Assembly (NCBI RefSeq): GCF_002902965.1
Contig: NZ_CP026107.1
Span: 2,046,001-2,110,000 of the forward strand
DNA from: Paraburkholderia hospita
Lineage (GTDB): Bacteria; Pseudomonadota; Gammaproteobacteria; Burkholderiales; Burkholderiaceae
Reading direction: 5' to 3'
Length of the DNA: 64,000 nt
A model generated the notes under the pieces. The model saw nothing but the letters and a program-made list of their open reading frames with translations, did not search any database and had not been told where the DNA came from. Shown piece by piece: positions 17,131 through 25,902 of the stretch; positions within the stretch are counted from its first letter, which is position 1, and every line of letters begins with the position of its first letter. A program made the translations under genes and the position numbers.

Positions 17131-18841
17131 GGTTGATCTCCTCGAGGGTCGTCTCGCCCTGCCGCACGAGCTTGATCGCCGCACTTCGCAGCGTCTTCAT
17201 GCCCTGCCGGAATGCGGCCGCCTTGATCTGCGTAAGCGGCGCGCGTTCGGACAGCAGTTGCCGCAGTTCGTCGTCCATGCGCAACGCTTCCGCGACGGCG
17301 CGCCGCCCGCGATAGCCGCTACCGCGGCAGGCTGCGCATCCCGCGCCGCGCCGGAACAGATAGCCGCCCGCCGTATCCGGATCGATGCCCGATCGCGCGA
17401 GCGCATCGGCGTCGACGGTATCTTCAGCGACACAGTCCGGGCAGCACTGGCGCAAGAGTCGTTGCGCGATCACACCGTTCAACGCCGACACGAAGCTGTA
17501 AGGGTCGACGTCCATGTTCGTAAAGCGGCCGATCACGTCGAATACATTGTTCGCGTGCACGGTCGTGAAGACCTGGTGGCCCGTCAATGCTGCCTGCACG
17601 GCAATCTGCGCCGTCTCCGGATCGCGGATTTCACCGACCATGATCTTGTCTGGATCATGGCGCAGGATCGAGCGAAGGCCGCGCGCGAATGTCAGCCCTT
17701 TTGCCTCGTTGACGGGAATCTGCAGAATGTCGCCCAGCTGATACTCGACCGGGTCTTCGATGGTCACGATCTTTTCTAGTCCGTCGTTGATCTCCGTGAG
17801 GATCGCGTAGAGCGTCGTCGTCTTGCCGCTGCCCGTCGGCCCCGTGACGAGGAGCATGCCGTACGGCATCGCGGCGACCGTGCGCATGAAACGCGTGTCT
17901 TCCTGCTGGAAACCGAGCGCTTCGAGCGTGAGTCCTCCCGACGCCTGCGACAGCTGATAGCGATCCAGAATGCGCAGCACCGCGTCTTCGCCGAACTGGT
18001 TCGGCATGATCGACACGCGAAAATCGATCTCGCGGCCCGCATAGACGGCCTTGAATCGGCCGTCCTGCGGCACGCGGCGCTCGGCGATGTCGAGTTCGGA
18101 AATGACTTTCACGCGCGACAGCACCTGATCCGCGACGTCGCGCCCTTCGACGCGCCCCACCACCGTCAGCACGCCATCGACGCGGCATTTGATCATCAGC
18201 CCATGCGCGCGGCATTCGAGGTGTATGTCGCTCGCCATCATTTTCAGGGCGTCGTAGATCGTCGAATTCAGCAGGCGCACGACAGCGCTGTCGTCGTTGC
18301 TGATGCCTTGCAGCGTCAGCGCAAGCGACGCGGGATCAGCGGCATGCTGGGTCGTCTGGTCGAACGCAAGCGAGTCCATCGCGCGCACGTCCTTCTCGCG
18401 CACCGCGAGCCACGCGGTCATGTCGCCGATACTCGCGAGCGCCCAGCGATACGGCACGGCAGGCCGCGCGCGCATGCGTTGCTCGATACTGCCGCGCGTG
18501 CGCCGGTCAAGCGGATCGGCGATCACGAACAACAGGCCGCGCCCCGCCGCGGAATCTTCGGCATCGCGAAAGCAGATGCACAGGCGGGTCGTCGCCTCGA
18601 CGAACGGTACGACGTCGAAATCCGGTTGCAGCGCGTTCAGCCCATGCATCGTGATCGGCTGCATGTGACATTGCACAGCGAGTTGCGCGAGCACTTCGTC
18701 GGGGCTGACGGGCATTTGCGTAAGCAGATCTTCAAGCGCGCGCAGGCCCGAGCCATGACGCTCGGCGAGGCTGCGCAGCGCATCGCGCAGATCGACGCCG
18801 CCCGTTCCGCCGATGCCGTTCGCCATGCTCGCCGTGTCCAT
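17111..18841 (-). CDS. gspE: Type II secretion ATPase GspE
   Basis: Hexameric traffic ATPase of 576 residues that drives pseudopilus assembly. An N1E-like region is at 1-170. The core has SDIHLECRAHG near 204-214, Walker A GPTGSGKT at 334-341, the Asp box (TIEDPVEYQLGDILQIPVNE), Walker B (KIMVGEIRDPETAQ) and the His box (TGHQVFTTVHANN). The zinc-binding loop of GspE/PilB is kept with Cys467, Cys470, Cys502 and Cys505. GAGG precedes the ATG. It starts 14 bases after gspF. All catalytic parts are intact, so the machine should be active. Confidence 0.95.
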   Translation of the reverse strand: MDTASMANGIGGTGGVDLRDALRSLAERHGSGLRALEDLLTQMPVSPDEVLAQLAVQCHMQPITMHGLNALQPDFDVVPFVEATTRLCICFRDAEDSAAGRGLLFVIADPLDRRTRGSIEQRMRARPAVPYRWALASIGDMTAWLAVREKDVRAMDSLAFDQTTQHAADPASLALTLQGISNDDSAVVRLLNSTIYDALKMMASDIHLECRAHGLMIKCRVDGVLTVVGRVEGRDVADQVLSRVKVISELDIAERRVPQDGRFKAVYAGREIDFRVSIMPNQFGEDAVLRILDRYQLSQASGGLTLEALGFQQEDTRFMRTVAAMPYGMLLVTGPTGSGKTTTLYAILTEINDGLEKIVTIEDPVEYQLGDILQIPVNEAKGLTFARGLRSILRHDPDKIMVGEIRDPETAQIAVQAALTGHQVFTTVHANNVFDVIGRFTNMDVDPYSFVSALNGVIAQRLLRQCCPDCVAEDTVDADALARSGIDPDTAGGYLFRRGAGCAACRGSGYRGRRAVAEALRMDDELRQLLSERAPLTQIKAAAFRQGMKTLRSAAIKLVRQGETTLEEINRVTMVD

Positions 18842-18855
18842 GACATCCTCGCCTG

Positions 18856-20058
18856 CTATTGAACGCTCGATGCGATTTCGAAGATCGGCATGTACATCAG
18901 CACGACAATGCCGCCGATCACGATGCCAATGAAGATCATCATCGCGGGCTCGATCAGCCGTGAGATCAGATCGATTGCGCGCGCCACCTGCGATTCCTGG
19001 AACGCCGCGATCCGATCGAGCACGGGGCCGAGACCGCCCGTCTTCTCCGCGACGGTCAATAGCCGATAGGTGATCGCATCAGCCAGCGACGCCTGCTGGA
19101 ACGCGTCGGAAATCTTCGCGCCGTTGCGCACCTGATCGAGCGCACGCGCAAGCGATGCCTGATCGGAACGACCCACAAGCCCACGCGCAAGATCGAACGC
19201 ACGGATGGCCGGGATGCCGCCGTCGACGAGCATCGCCGTGGTGCGGAAGAACTGCGATTGACGGAACACACGAAAGTATTCGCCGATGCCCGGCAACGCG
19301 AGCATGCGGTCGGCAATCCAGTCGCGCGCGGAAGGGCGGCGCAGCACGATCGACGCAGCGAACGCGAGCACGGCGAAGCCGATTGCGAGTTCCTTGCCAT
19401 GCGCGTGAACCATGCTGCCCCACGCGATCAGCAGTTGAGAAAGAAGCGGTAGTTCGCGCCCGCTATGTTCGAGCAGCGTCGCGAAGCGCGGGACGACGAA
19501 GCCCAACAGAAAGAGCACGACTACCGCGCCAACCACCAGTAGCACCGTCGGATAGATCGCCGCGGACACCACCCGTCCCCGCAGTTCATGCAGCATCGCG
19601 CTGTTGCGCGAATAGCGCGTGAGACTGTCTGCGAGACCGCCCGTCTGCTCGCTCGCTTTCACACAGGCGACCAGCACGACGGGGAAAACGTCGCTGGCCT
19701 GTTCGAGCGCCGCCGACAACGACTGTCCTTCTTCGAGCCGCCGCAACAGCCCGCGATACACGGCGGCGGAACGTTCGCGACGCTCGTTGCTGGCGAGCGT
19801 GCGCAACGCATCGACCACACCGACGCCCGCCGAGAGCAGCGCCGCGAGTTCGCGCGCGAAGAGTTCGACATTGAACTTGCCGCGCGCGAGCGCGGGCGTG
19901 CGCAGGCGCAAACGCGCGCTGCCGCGCTCGCCGCGCACCGATACGACACGCAGCCCGCGCGCGCGGGCGAGAGACGCGGCCGCCGCCGTCGAATCGCTCT
20001 CGACGTGCACCGTCTGCACCGCCCCGTTCGTATCGAAGACCCGCAGCACATACTTCAC
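18856..20058 (-). CDS. gspF: Type II secretion inner-membrane platform protein GspF
   Basis: Polytopic platform protein of 400 residues. The start is the GTG at 20058, with GAGGAGAAG upstream; the reading frame is open further up but that part overlaps gspG. Two GspF domains are seen, each with a cytoplasmic helical bundle (LFARELAALLSAGVGVVDAL near 75-94; FFRTTAMLVDGGIPAIRAFD in the second) and the linked membrane helices (IYPTVLLVVGAVVVLFLLGF and the C-terminal MMIFIGIVIGGIVVLMYMPI). The ending MPIFEIASSVQ is typical. It lies between gspG and gspE with 20- and 14-base gaps. Confidence 0.95.
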   Translation of the reverse strand: MKYVLRVFDTNGAVQTVHVESDSTAAAASLARARGLRVVSVRGERGSARLRLRTPALARGKFNVELFARELAALLSAGVGVVDALRTLASNERRERSAAVYRGLLRRLEEGQSLSAALEQASDVFPVVLVACVKASEQTGGLADSLTRYSRNSAMLHELRGRVVSAAIYPTVLLVVGAVVVLFLLGFVVPRFATLLEHSGRELPLLSQLLIAWGSMVHAHGKELAIGFAVLAFAASIVLRRPSARDWIADRMLALPGIGEYFRVFRQSQFFRTTAMLVDGGIPAIRAFDLARGLVGRSDQASLARALDQVRNGAKISDAFQQASLADAITYRLLTVAEKTGGLGPVLDRIAAFQESQVARAIDLISRLIEPAMMIFIGIVIGGIVVLMYMPIFEIASSVQ

Positions 20059-20078
20059 GTCGCTTCTCCTCGCACCGT

Positions 20079-20546
20079 TCACCAGGACGTCACGTCCGAG
20101 TTCTCGCCCGAGCCGCCCGGCTGGCCGTCCTTGCCGTACGAATACAGGTCGTAGTCGGAGTGTTCGCCAGGCGCGCGATACTGATAGGGGCGGTCCCACG
20201 GATCGGGCGGCACGGCCTTCTGCAGATAGGGGCCGCTCCAGTGCGGCGCGTCTTGCGGCTTGGTCATCAGCGCCTGCAGGCCTTCTTCCGTGGTCGGATA
20301 CGCGCCGACATCGAGCCGGAATTGATCGAGCGCCTTGCCGAGCGATTCGATCTGCGCGCGCGCGATCTTCGTGTTCGACTTGCCGATCTGGTCGAAATAG
20401 CGGGGAGCGACGAGACCCGCCAGCAATCCGATGATGACCATGACCACCAGCAGTTCGAGCAGCGTGAAACCCCGCTCGCGCGCAGCTTGCCGTGCATGTG
20501 TATCGACGGGTCTGCCGCATGTGGACATGGACAGGATGTCGCTCAC
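20079..20546 (-). CDS. gspG: Type II secretion major pseudopilin GspG
   Basis: Major pseudopilin of 155 residues. The GTG at 20546 has AGGGAGG upstream. A 26-residue leader ends in ARERG/FTLLELLVVMVIIGLL, the perfect prepilin site with Glu at +5. The mature part carries the GspG-specific C-terminal calcium-site region (KAVPPDPWDRPYQYRAPGEH, then DLYSYGKDGQPGGSGEN and SDVTSW), which separates it from type IV pilins. It is the first gene of the eleven-gene secretion operon. No prepilin peptidase gene is in the window, so processing must use an enzyme encoded elsewhere. Confidence 0.95.
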   Translation of the reverse strand: MSDILSMSTCGRPVDTHARQAARERGFTLLELLVVMVIIGLLAGLVAPRYFDQIGKSNTKIARAQIESLGKALDQFRLDVGAYPTTEEGLQALMTKPQDAPHWSGPYLQKAVPPDPWDRPYQYRAPGEHSDYDLYSYGKDGQPGGSGENSDVTSW

Positions 20547-20630
20547 GGTGTGGTCCTCCCTGTGGAATGCCGCGCGTGTCGCGCAGGCCGGACGCCTGTG
20601 TGCATTGTTGTTCAGGCCCGCATGCGCGCG

Positions 20631-20682
20631 AAGTAGGGAGACTCGTGCAAACAGATGGGTAAAGACCCTCCCGTTCTTTACC
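20631..20682. promoter_or_regulatory. Inverted repeats upstream of the secretion operon
   Basis: A perfect 8-base inverted repeat, GGTAAAGA (20658-20665) and TCTTTACC (20675-20682) with a 9-base loop, lies just after the response-regulator stop and 110 bases upstream of gspG. A GTAGGGAG half-site (20633-20640) lies closer to gspG. It could be an operator for the adjacent NarL-type regulators or a hairpin between the two genes; no T tract follows, which argues against a simple terminator. Confidence 0.45.
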
Positions 20683-20684
20683 GT

Positions 20685-21377
20685 TCAAACGAAGTAGTTC
20701 AACCCATTGCCCGTGTCCTCGGGCAGCGCGAGCACGCCGAGATCGAGCGCCGCGTGCACGAGCCCTGTCGCATTCGATACGCCGAGCTTGCGCATCAGGC
20801 TGGCGCGATGTTTCTCGATGGTTTTGGGACTCAGGCGCAACTGCTCGCCCACTTCGCGATTGGTGCAGCCCTCGGCAACGAGACGCAGCACGACGCGCTC
20901 GCGGCAGGTCAGCGCGCTCCACATCTGCGCATGCTGCCCGTTCGAAGGCTGGCCGCGCGGCTCGCCCTGTCGCGCGCCATACTCGTCGAGCGTCGCATTG
21001 CGCTGGCCGAGCATGACCAGACGCATCGCCTCGACAAGCTCGTCGAACGCCGCGTCCTTGAGCACATAGCCATCGACACCTGCCGCCAGCGCCTCGCGCA
21101 TATGCATATCGCTCGCGTGGATGGTCAGCGCGATGATCCTGATCTGCGGCGCTTGCCGCTTGATGTGCGCGATCGCTTCGACGCCGCTTCTGCCGGGCAT
21201 CGACAGGTCCATCAGGATCAGGTCAGGCATCAGCGTCGCGGCGAGGCTGCACGCCTCGACGCCGTCGCCCGCCTCGCCCGCGACGCTGTAGTGCTGCAAC
21301 GCGCGGACCATCGAGCACAGCCCCCCGCGCAGCAGCGGCTGGTCTTCGGCGATCAGCACCCGGTGGATCTTCTCCAC
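20685..21377 (-). CDS. NarL/FixJ-family response regulator
   Basis: Two-component response regulator of 230 residues. The receiver has the acidic pair in LIAEDQPLL, phospho-acceptor Asp57 in [10 protein letters not shown], the switch Thr in ALTIHASD and Lys107 in GYVLKDA. A LuxR-type helix-turn-helix follows (LTCRERVVLRLVAEGCTNRE, then [19 protein letters not shown]). The start is the GTG at 21377, with GGAGG seven bases before it. It lies between the secretion operon and the SCO1 gene and is a close paralogue of the regulator at 23879-24670. Probable partner: the kinase at 22703-23836. It likely controls the secretion and oxidase operons (inference). Confidence 0.93.
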   Translation of the reverse strand: MEKIHRVLIAEDQPLLRGGLCSMVRALQHYSVAGEAGDGVEACSLAATLMPDLILMDLSMPGRSGVEAIAHIKRQAPQIRIIALTIHASDMHMREALAAGVDGYVLKDAAFDELVEAMRLVMLGQRNATLDEYGARQGEPRGQPSNGQHAQMWSALTCRERVVLRLVAEGCTNREVGEQLRLSPKTIEKHRASLMRKLGVSNATGLVHAALDLGVLALPEDTGNGLNYFV

Positions 21378-21400
21378 GTTGACACCTCCGCGCGGCGCGT

Positions 21401-22426
21401 TCACGAACCGTTGCGGGCGACGATCTCGTGATAGGCGCTCAACAGTTCGTCGGGAGTCGCAAGGCCATCCAGGCGCAGCCACGGCTTGCCCGGCGCGGCG
21501 CGGAAGAACGCGACGGCCGTGTGGTTCATCTTGTCGCCGCGATAGACGTTGAACGCGCGCTGCGCGGCGACGCTCGCTTCCACCGTGCCCGTGTAGTACT
21601 GCCATTCCGGGCCCGCACCGAAGCGCTCAGCGTAGGCCTTGAGGCGTGCGGGCGTGTCCTCTTCGGGATCGATCGAGATCGACACCATATGCACGTTGTC
21701 GCGCTCGCTGCCGAGTTCCTCCTGCAATTGCTCGAAGGTCTGACTGACCATTGGGCAGATCGTCGTGCATGACGTGTAGATGAACGTCAACACTACGGGA
21801 CGGCCGTCGTTCAGTTCGTCGACCAGCGAAACGGACTCGCCGTCGTCGCGCACCAGCGTGATGGGCGGCAACGCGTAGTCCACCGTGGTGCGTGTCGTGC
21901 CTGGCGCCATGTCGTGATGATGCGCGAGCATCTCGTGTTCGCCGGACATCGAGTGAAGCTTGTCTTTCGACTGTTCGTCGTGCGGGGGCATGGCGTCCGC
22001 GGGCGCGGCCGTGTCATGCGCGGCGGGCATCGGCATGTTGTCCATCGGCATATTGGCCGGCATCGCGGCGGCATCGTGCGCGGGCGCTTCTTCCGTCGCG
22101 ACGTCTTTTTCTTCCGTGGCTTTTGCTGCTGCCTGTGCCGCTGCCGCTTCCTTCATCACGCGCTGCTTCGCCGTCATGCCTTGCAGCGCGGCACTGGTCG
22201 GCGCGTTGTCTTGCGCTGCGTTGTCTTGTGCTGCCTTTGCAGCCGTCTCCGCGATCGGGTCATCGCTTTTTGCCTCGTCCATGTTCATCGAGGCGTCGTG
22301 ATGTTGCGCCGCCATCGCCGCATCGGCTGCGGGCGCCTGTTCGTCCTCGGCGCTCAATGCCGGTAGCGCCGTCAGTCCCGCGCCCGTCAGAATGAGCGCT
22401 CCGATTACGAGCCTGTGGGTGTTCAT
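21401..22426 (-). CDS. SCO1/SenC copper chaperone with His/Met-rich insert
   Basis: Exported thioredoxin-fold copper chaperone of 341 residues, long for the family (about 200). A Sec signal lies at 1-25 (LVIGALILTGAGLTALPALSA). Residues 26-175 are an Ala-rich low-complexity tract ending in His/Met clusters (AMPANMPMDNMPMPAAHD; HEMLAHHHDM), likely copper-binding. The SCO domain follows at about 180-335 with the copper site Cys220/Cys224 (TSCTTICPM) and His302 (KMNHTAV). The ATG at 22426 has GAGGAGG upstream. It probably loads copper into the oxidases of the nearby operon; a respiratory oxidase target is the alternative. Confidence 0.9.
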   Translation of the reverse strand: MNTHRLVIGALILTGAGLTALPALSAEDEQAPAADAAMAAQHHDASMNMDEAKSDDPIAETAAKAAQDNAAQDNAPTSAALQGMTAKQRVMKEAAAAQAAAKATEEKDVATEEAPAHDAAAMPANMPMDNMPMPAAHDTAAPADAMPPHDEQSKDKLHSMSGEHEMLAHHHDMAPGTTRTTVDYALPPITLVRDDGESVSLVDELNDGRPVVLTFIYTSCTTICPMVSQTFEQLQEELGSERDNVHMVSISIDPEEDTPARLKAYAERFGAGPEWQYYTGTVEASVAAQRAFNVYRGDKMNHTAVAFFRAAPGKPWLRLDGLATPDELLSAYHEIVARNGS

Positions 22427-22547
22427 CGCGACCTCCTCTTCATGAAGCAACGGGCTGCGAACCAGGGCACGGCGCGCAATTCGCCCTTGCTCGACCAGTC
22501 TCGTCAATCGTCTGTGGGACGTCATTGGATGAAGCTCCCCAAAGCAC

Positions 22548-22606
22548 AGTAGGGGATTTCCACCTGCGTAATACCCCGCGCCAGACGGTACGGGTCTTCC
22601 CCGTAC
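22548..22606. promoter_or_regulatory. Inverted-repeat operator between SCO1 and histidine kinase genes
   Basis: In the 276-base divergent gap, GTACGGG (22588-22594) and CCCGTAC (22600-22606) form a perfect 7-base inverted repeat with a 5-base spacer. A second half-site, AGTAGGGGAT (22548-22557), lies 40 bases away. Both resemble the motifs in front of gspG and the oxidase operon, so this is a candidate site for the NarL-type regulators acting on both divergent genes. Confidence 0.45.
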
Positions 22607-22702
22607 GAAACGCAGCACGTGCCCCGTTGCCGCGCGCGCGGCGCGCGGCCTACAATCCCACAGCGGCTTCAGAGTTTTCGGGTCAACCAGACGGGAGCGC
22701 CC

Positions 22703-23836
22703 ATGCATGCCACTACGTCGCCTGAACCGCCCGTCAAGCTGCGCGATCTGATCGACGCGATGCGCAAGCTGGGCAACGCCATGCGCGACACGCAGCAGAC
22801 CGCGCACATCAGCGACGCGCGCGGCGCCGCGCTCGCCTTGACGACCGCCGAAGGCGCGATCGTCAGCATGAATCGCAGCGCCGCCGCGCTGCTCGGCTAT
22901 GCGAGTGCCGATCTCGCCGGCAAGCGTCTCGCGGACCTCGCGCATGAAGAAGATTACGCGGCCGTCGAACAGCAGCTGCGCGACAGCGCAGACCACGTGT
23001 TCCGCACATTCGACGTCACGCTCACGGGCCGAACCGGCCATCGAATGCCATTGCATGTGTACCAGCAGACTTTTGCACCGAGCCAAGGCGGCGCGCTACT
23101 CCGGCTGATGTTGCTCGCCGAGCCACTCGCGTCGCTGGGAAGCGAGAAGTCCCAAAGCGCTCAGCCACCTGCCGACGACGCGCGCAAACCGGCAACCTGG
23201 CTCATGATGGGCCAGCAGCGCGAACGCGAGCGTCTTGCCGCCGAGCTTCACGACGGCATGGGTCAGGCGCTGACGTTGATCAAGCTGATGGTGGAAGACG
23301 CGCGCATGCGTTTGCGGCGCGGCCAGGCCGACGATGCTGCGCAACTGCTCGATGCAACCGTCCTGCAGATACGCGACACGATCGGCGAAATGCGGCAGAT
23401 ATGTGGAGAGCTGAGGCCGCTCGCGCTGGAGCGCCTCGGCCTGCCCGCCGCGTTGAGCGCACTCTGCCGGCGCGTCGGGCAAAGCATCGAAACGCTGCGA
23501 GTGATGTTTTCATGCGGCATCGAAGACGGCGAAATCCCCGACCATCTAAAGGCGGATATCTTTCGCGTGGTGCAGGAAGCACTCAATAACATCGTCAAGC
23601 ATGCTGCTGCTTCGGAGATTCGCGTCGAGTTGCAGCGCAATGCATCGCATCTGCTGCTGACCATACGCGACAATGGAACTGGCTACGAGGCACGCCCACT
23701 TCGCACGGACGACGCCCGCTCGAACGGCCTGGGTCTGACGGGCATGCAGCATCGCGTCGAAACGCAAGGTGGCACGTTCGCCGTGAGTGCAATCCCGGAC
23801 GACGGCACCGAAGTCTCGGCATACTGGCCTCTGTAG
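22703..23836 (+). CDS. PAS-domain sensor histidine kinase (NarX/DegS-type HisKA_3)
   Basis: Soluble histidine kinase of 377 residues with no membrane helices. A PAS domain is at about 40-140 (LALTTAEGAIVSMNRSAAAL). The HisKA_3 dimerisation helix has the phospho-acceptor His183 in RERERLAAELHDGMGQALTL, the type that pairs with NarL regulators. The HATPase domain shows the N box (FRVVQEALNNIVKHAAASEI) and G1/G2 boxes (LTIRDNGTGY; NGLGLTGMQHR). The ATG at 22703 follows GGGAG; the frame is open upstream but without a better start. It is divergent from SCO1 and flanked by two NarL regulators, its likely partners. The cytoplasmic PAS suggests redox, metal or metabolite sensing. Confidence 0.93.
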   Translation: MHATTSPEPPVKLRDLIDAMRKLGNAMRDTQQTAHISDARGAALALTTAEGAIVSMNRSAAALLGYASADLAGKRLADLAHEEDYAAVEQQLRDSADHVFRTFDVTLTGRTGHRMPLHVYQQTFAPSQGGALLRLMLLAEPLASLGSEKSQSAQPPADDARKPATWLMMGQQRERERLAAELHDGMGQALTLIKLMVEDARMRLRRGQADDAAQLLDATVLQIRDTIGEMRQICGELRPLALERLGLPAALSALCRRVGQSIETLRVMFSCGIEDGEIPDHLKADIFRVVQEALNNIVKHAAASEIRVELQRNASHLLLTIRDNGTGYEARPLRTDDARSNGLGLTGMQHRVETQGGTFAVSAIPDDGTEVSAYWPL

Positions 23837-23878
23837 CGCCTCGCATGACATGCCGCGCGGCGCGCACGCATGCTCCGG

Positions 23879-24670
23879 CTAGCCCGCCGCCGTGCCGCTC
23901 ATGTGCGGCAACGCGCCGTTCTCCGCTTCGCCCGCCGCGCCGTCAACCTGCGCGCCTGCAACGGGCAAGCGATACAGCCCGTCGTCCGTCTCCGGCTCCG
24001 CGCATTTCGACGCGAGTGAAGTCAGCAGGCCCATGCTGATCGCCGCAAGCACGAGTTCCGTCACGTTCTCGATCGCAAGCTTGTGCATCACGCTCGCGCG
24101 ATACTTCTCGATCGTTTTCGGACTCAGGTTCAGATACTGGCCCACCTGCCGGTTGGTCCGCCCTTCCGCAATCAGCTTCAACACGCTGCGTTCGCGGGCC
24201 GTCAACAGGTCCCATGCTTTCTTCGGCGCCGCGATCTCGCGCCCCGTCACGAACGAATCGACCATGAAGCCATAGACGTCCGCGCTCAAATGCTTCTTGC
24301 CCTGCATGACAGTGCGCATCGCGAAAAGCAGTTCGTCGAACGACACATCCTTCAGCACGTAACCGTCGACACCCGCGCGCAACGCCTCGCGCACATATTC
24401 CTCGCTCTGATGCACGGTCAACGCGATGATGTGCACGAGCGGCGAGCGACGCTTGATCGCCGCCGTCGCGTCGATGCCGTTCATGCCGCGCATCGACAGA
24501 TCCATCAGGATCAGGTCGGGTGCCAGCGACATGGCGAGCTGACACGCCTCCTTCCCGTCACGCGCCTCGCCCACTACTTCGTATTCGCTTTGCGCCGACA
24601 GCATCGAACGCAACCCGTTGCGCAGCAGGTCGTGGTCCTCTGCGATGATCACGCGATGTTTGATGTTCAC
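23879..24670 (-). CDS. NarL/FixJ-family response regulator (second paralogue)
   Basis: Response regulator of 263 residues, clearly paralogous to the protein at 20685-21377 along its whole length. The receiver has IIAEDHDLL, phospho-acceptor Asp57 ([10 protein letters not shown]) and Lys107 (GYVLKDV). The LuxR-type DNA-binding region is [20 protein letters not shown] followed by [21 protein letters not shown]-terminal tail of about 40 residues is extra. The GTG at 24670 has GAGGAG upstream. It converges on the kinase gene with only 42 bases between the stops; that gap is GC-rich and self-complementary in part (CCGCGCGG) and might end both transcripts. Confidence 0.93.
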   Translation of the reverse strand: MNIKHRVIIAEDHDLLRNGLRSMLSAQSEYEVVGEARDGKEACQLAMSLAPDLILMDLSMRGMNGIDATAAIKRRSPLVHIIALTVHQSEEYVREALRAGVDGYVLKDVSFDELLFAMRTVMQGKKHLSADVYGFMVDSFVTGREIAAPKKAWDLLTARERSVLKLIAEGRTNRQVGQYLNLSPKTIEKYRASVMHKLAIENVTELVLAAISMGLLTSLASKCAEPETDDGLYRLPVAGAQVDGAAGEAENGALPHMSGTAAG

Positions 24671-25225
24671 GGCCGGCTCCTCGTGTCGTAAGTGTGCGTG
24701 CCATAACATGGCGAGCACAAAATTCTTCTTCTTTCGATTGTTACTTTCTCGAACATTACGTATATATTTCGTTATGCTAACGCATGGCGGCAAAACCCTG
24801 CCAGGCCTGCGCCCGGCTCAGAACGAGCAAGGAGCTTGCCATCCTCGCAAAACCTGTAGGCGTGCCTGACCATTTGAAAACTGTCAAAGATCGGTAATTT
24901 TTGCACGCAAAAATGTTTCATTCCTGATCGGTTTCTTTCCGTTTCACGCGCGCGTAATATTTCGGGAAAAGTCCCGTTCAGCAGTGAGATGCCAGTTATG
25001 CGGCAGTTTTCACCCACACGGCATGCTCCGCTTTGCGTTTCCTTCTTTGCGCGTGCCTGCGTGCCAAAACACCCGACGAATTCGCCCTTACCGCAGCCGC
25101 CTGACCTGTAACGTTTCTGTACAGTGGGTGAAAGCCCTCCGCATTCGCCTCAGAAAAAGGGGAGATCGCCCCATTGCCGCGTTCTGGACTGCGCACCACA
25201 ATCAAAGCACGAGCGGAGATCCATC
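24671..25225 (+). promoter_or_regulatory. 555-base regulatory gap between a response regulator and the transglycosylase
   Basis: No gene is supported here. The part at 24715-24785 is strikingly AT-rich for this DNA and is probably the promoter of the response regulator. Nearer the transglycosylase, GGGTGAAAGCCCTCCGCATT (25126-25145) and CCCTTACCGCA (25085-25095) resemble the motifs at 20658 and 41301, so the transglycosylase may belong to the same regulon. Confidence 0.45.
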
Positions 25226-25864
25226 ATGCGCGTGCACGCAGCGACCCGACGGGCACCTACAGCCTCCGCGCCATCTGTTCTGTCGGCCGTCGTGCTCGGT
25301 CTGGTTCTGGCCCAGTCCGCACACGCCGATATTTTCGGCAAGGTCGACAGCACGGGCGTAATCGTGCTGACCGATATGCCGGGCAAGACGGGCATGTCGG
25401 TGATCGTCGCGTCGCCGCCGTCACCAGGCCGCGCGAAACAACCCGTGCAATCGACGCATGCCGATGCCTCGCAATTCGAACCCGTGATCGTCGAGGCCAG
25501 CGAAACCTTCCATCTACAGCCCGAACTCTTGCGCGCGGTTATCGACGTCGAATCACGCTACAACCCCAACGCCGTCTCCGAAAAAGGGGCACTGGGCCTC
25601 ATGCAACTCATGCCGGACACGGCGCGCCGCTTCTCCGATGGCGACATGTTCAATCCGCGCGACAACGTGCTTGCGGGCGCCCGCTATCTGCGCTTTTTGC
25701 TCGATCTATTCAAGGACGATATGGAGCTGGCGCTCGCCGCGTATAACGCCGGCGAGAATGCGGTGATACGCGCGGGCTACAGGATTCCGTCGTTTCCCGA
25801 AACGCGTTCGTATGTGCCGCGCGTGCTCGATAAATACCGGCGGTTGCTGCCTGCGAGCAGTTGA
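25226..25864 (+). CDS. Lytic transglycosylase (SLT domain, secreted)
   Basis: Peptidoglycan-cleaving enzyme of 212 residues. A signal peptide at about 1-34 (VLSAVVLGLVLAQSAHA) is followed by a short DUF4124-like beta stretch (IFGKVDSTGVIVLTDMPGK) and then the soluble lytic transglycosylase domain at about 85-205. Catalytic Glu109 lies in VIDVESRYNPNAVS, then KGALGLMQLMPDTARRF and LALAAYNAGENAV, all family hallmarks. The ATG at 25226 follows GCGGAG. Such enzymes often open the wall for secretion machines; being beside the secretion and oxidase operons and sharing a promoter motif, that role is likely here (inference). Confidence 0.92.
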   Translation: MRVHAATRRAPTASAPSVLSAVVLGLVLAQSAHADIFGKVDSTGVIVLTDMPGKTGMSVIVASPPSPGRAKQPVQSTHADASQFEPVIVEASETFHLQPELLRAVIDVESRYNPNAVSEKGALGLMQLMPDTARRFSDGDMFNPRDNVLAGARYLRFLLDLFKDDMELALAAYNAGENAVIRAGYRIPSFPETRSYVPRVLDKYRRLLPASS

Positions 25865-25902
25865 GTTAACCACTTCGATTAGCGCGCATTTCCTGCCTTG
25901 TG

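Noticed and set aside
20059..20922. Upstream extension of the gspF frame to 688 residues
   Set aside because: It runs antisense-in-frame-shifted through gspG and a response regulator; the GTG at 20058 with GAGGAGAAG and normal GspF length is far better.
22427..23086. Upstream extension of the SCO1 reading frame to 561 residues
   Set aside because: The extra part lies antisense to the kinase gene; the ATG at 22426 has an excellent ribosome site and begins a signal peptide.
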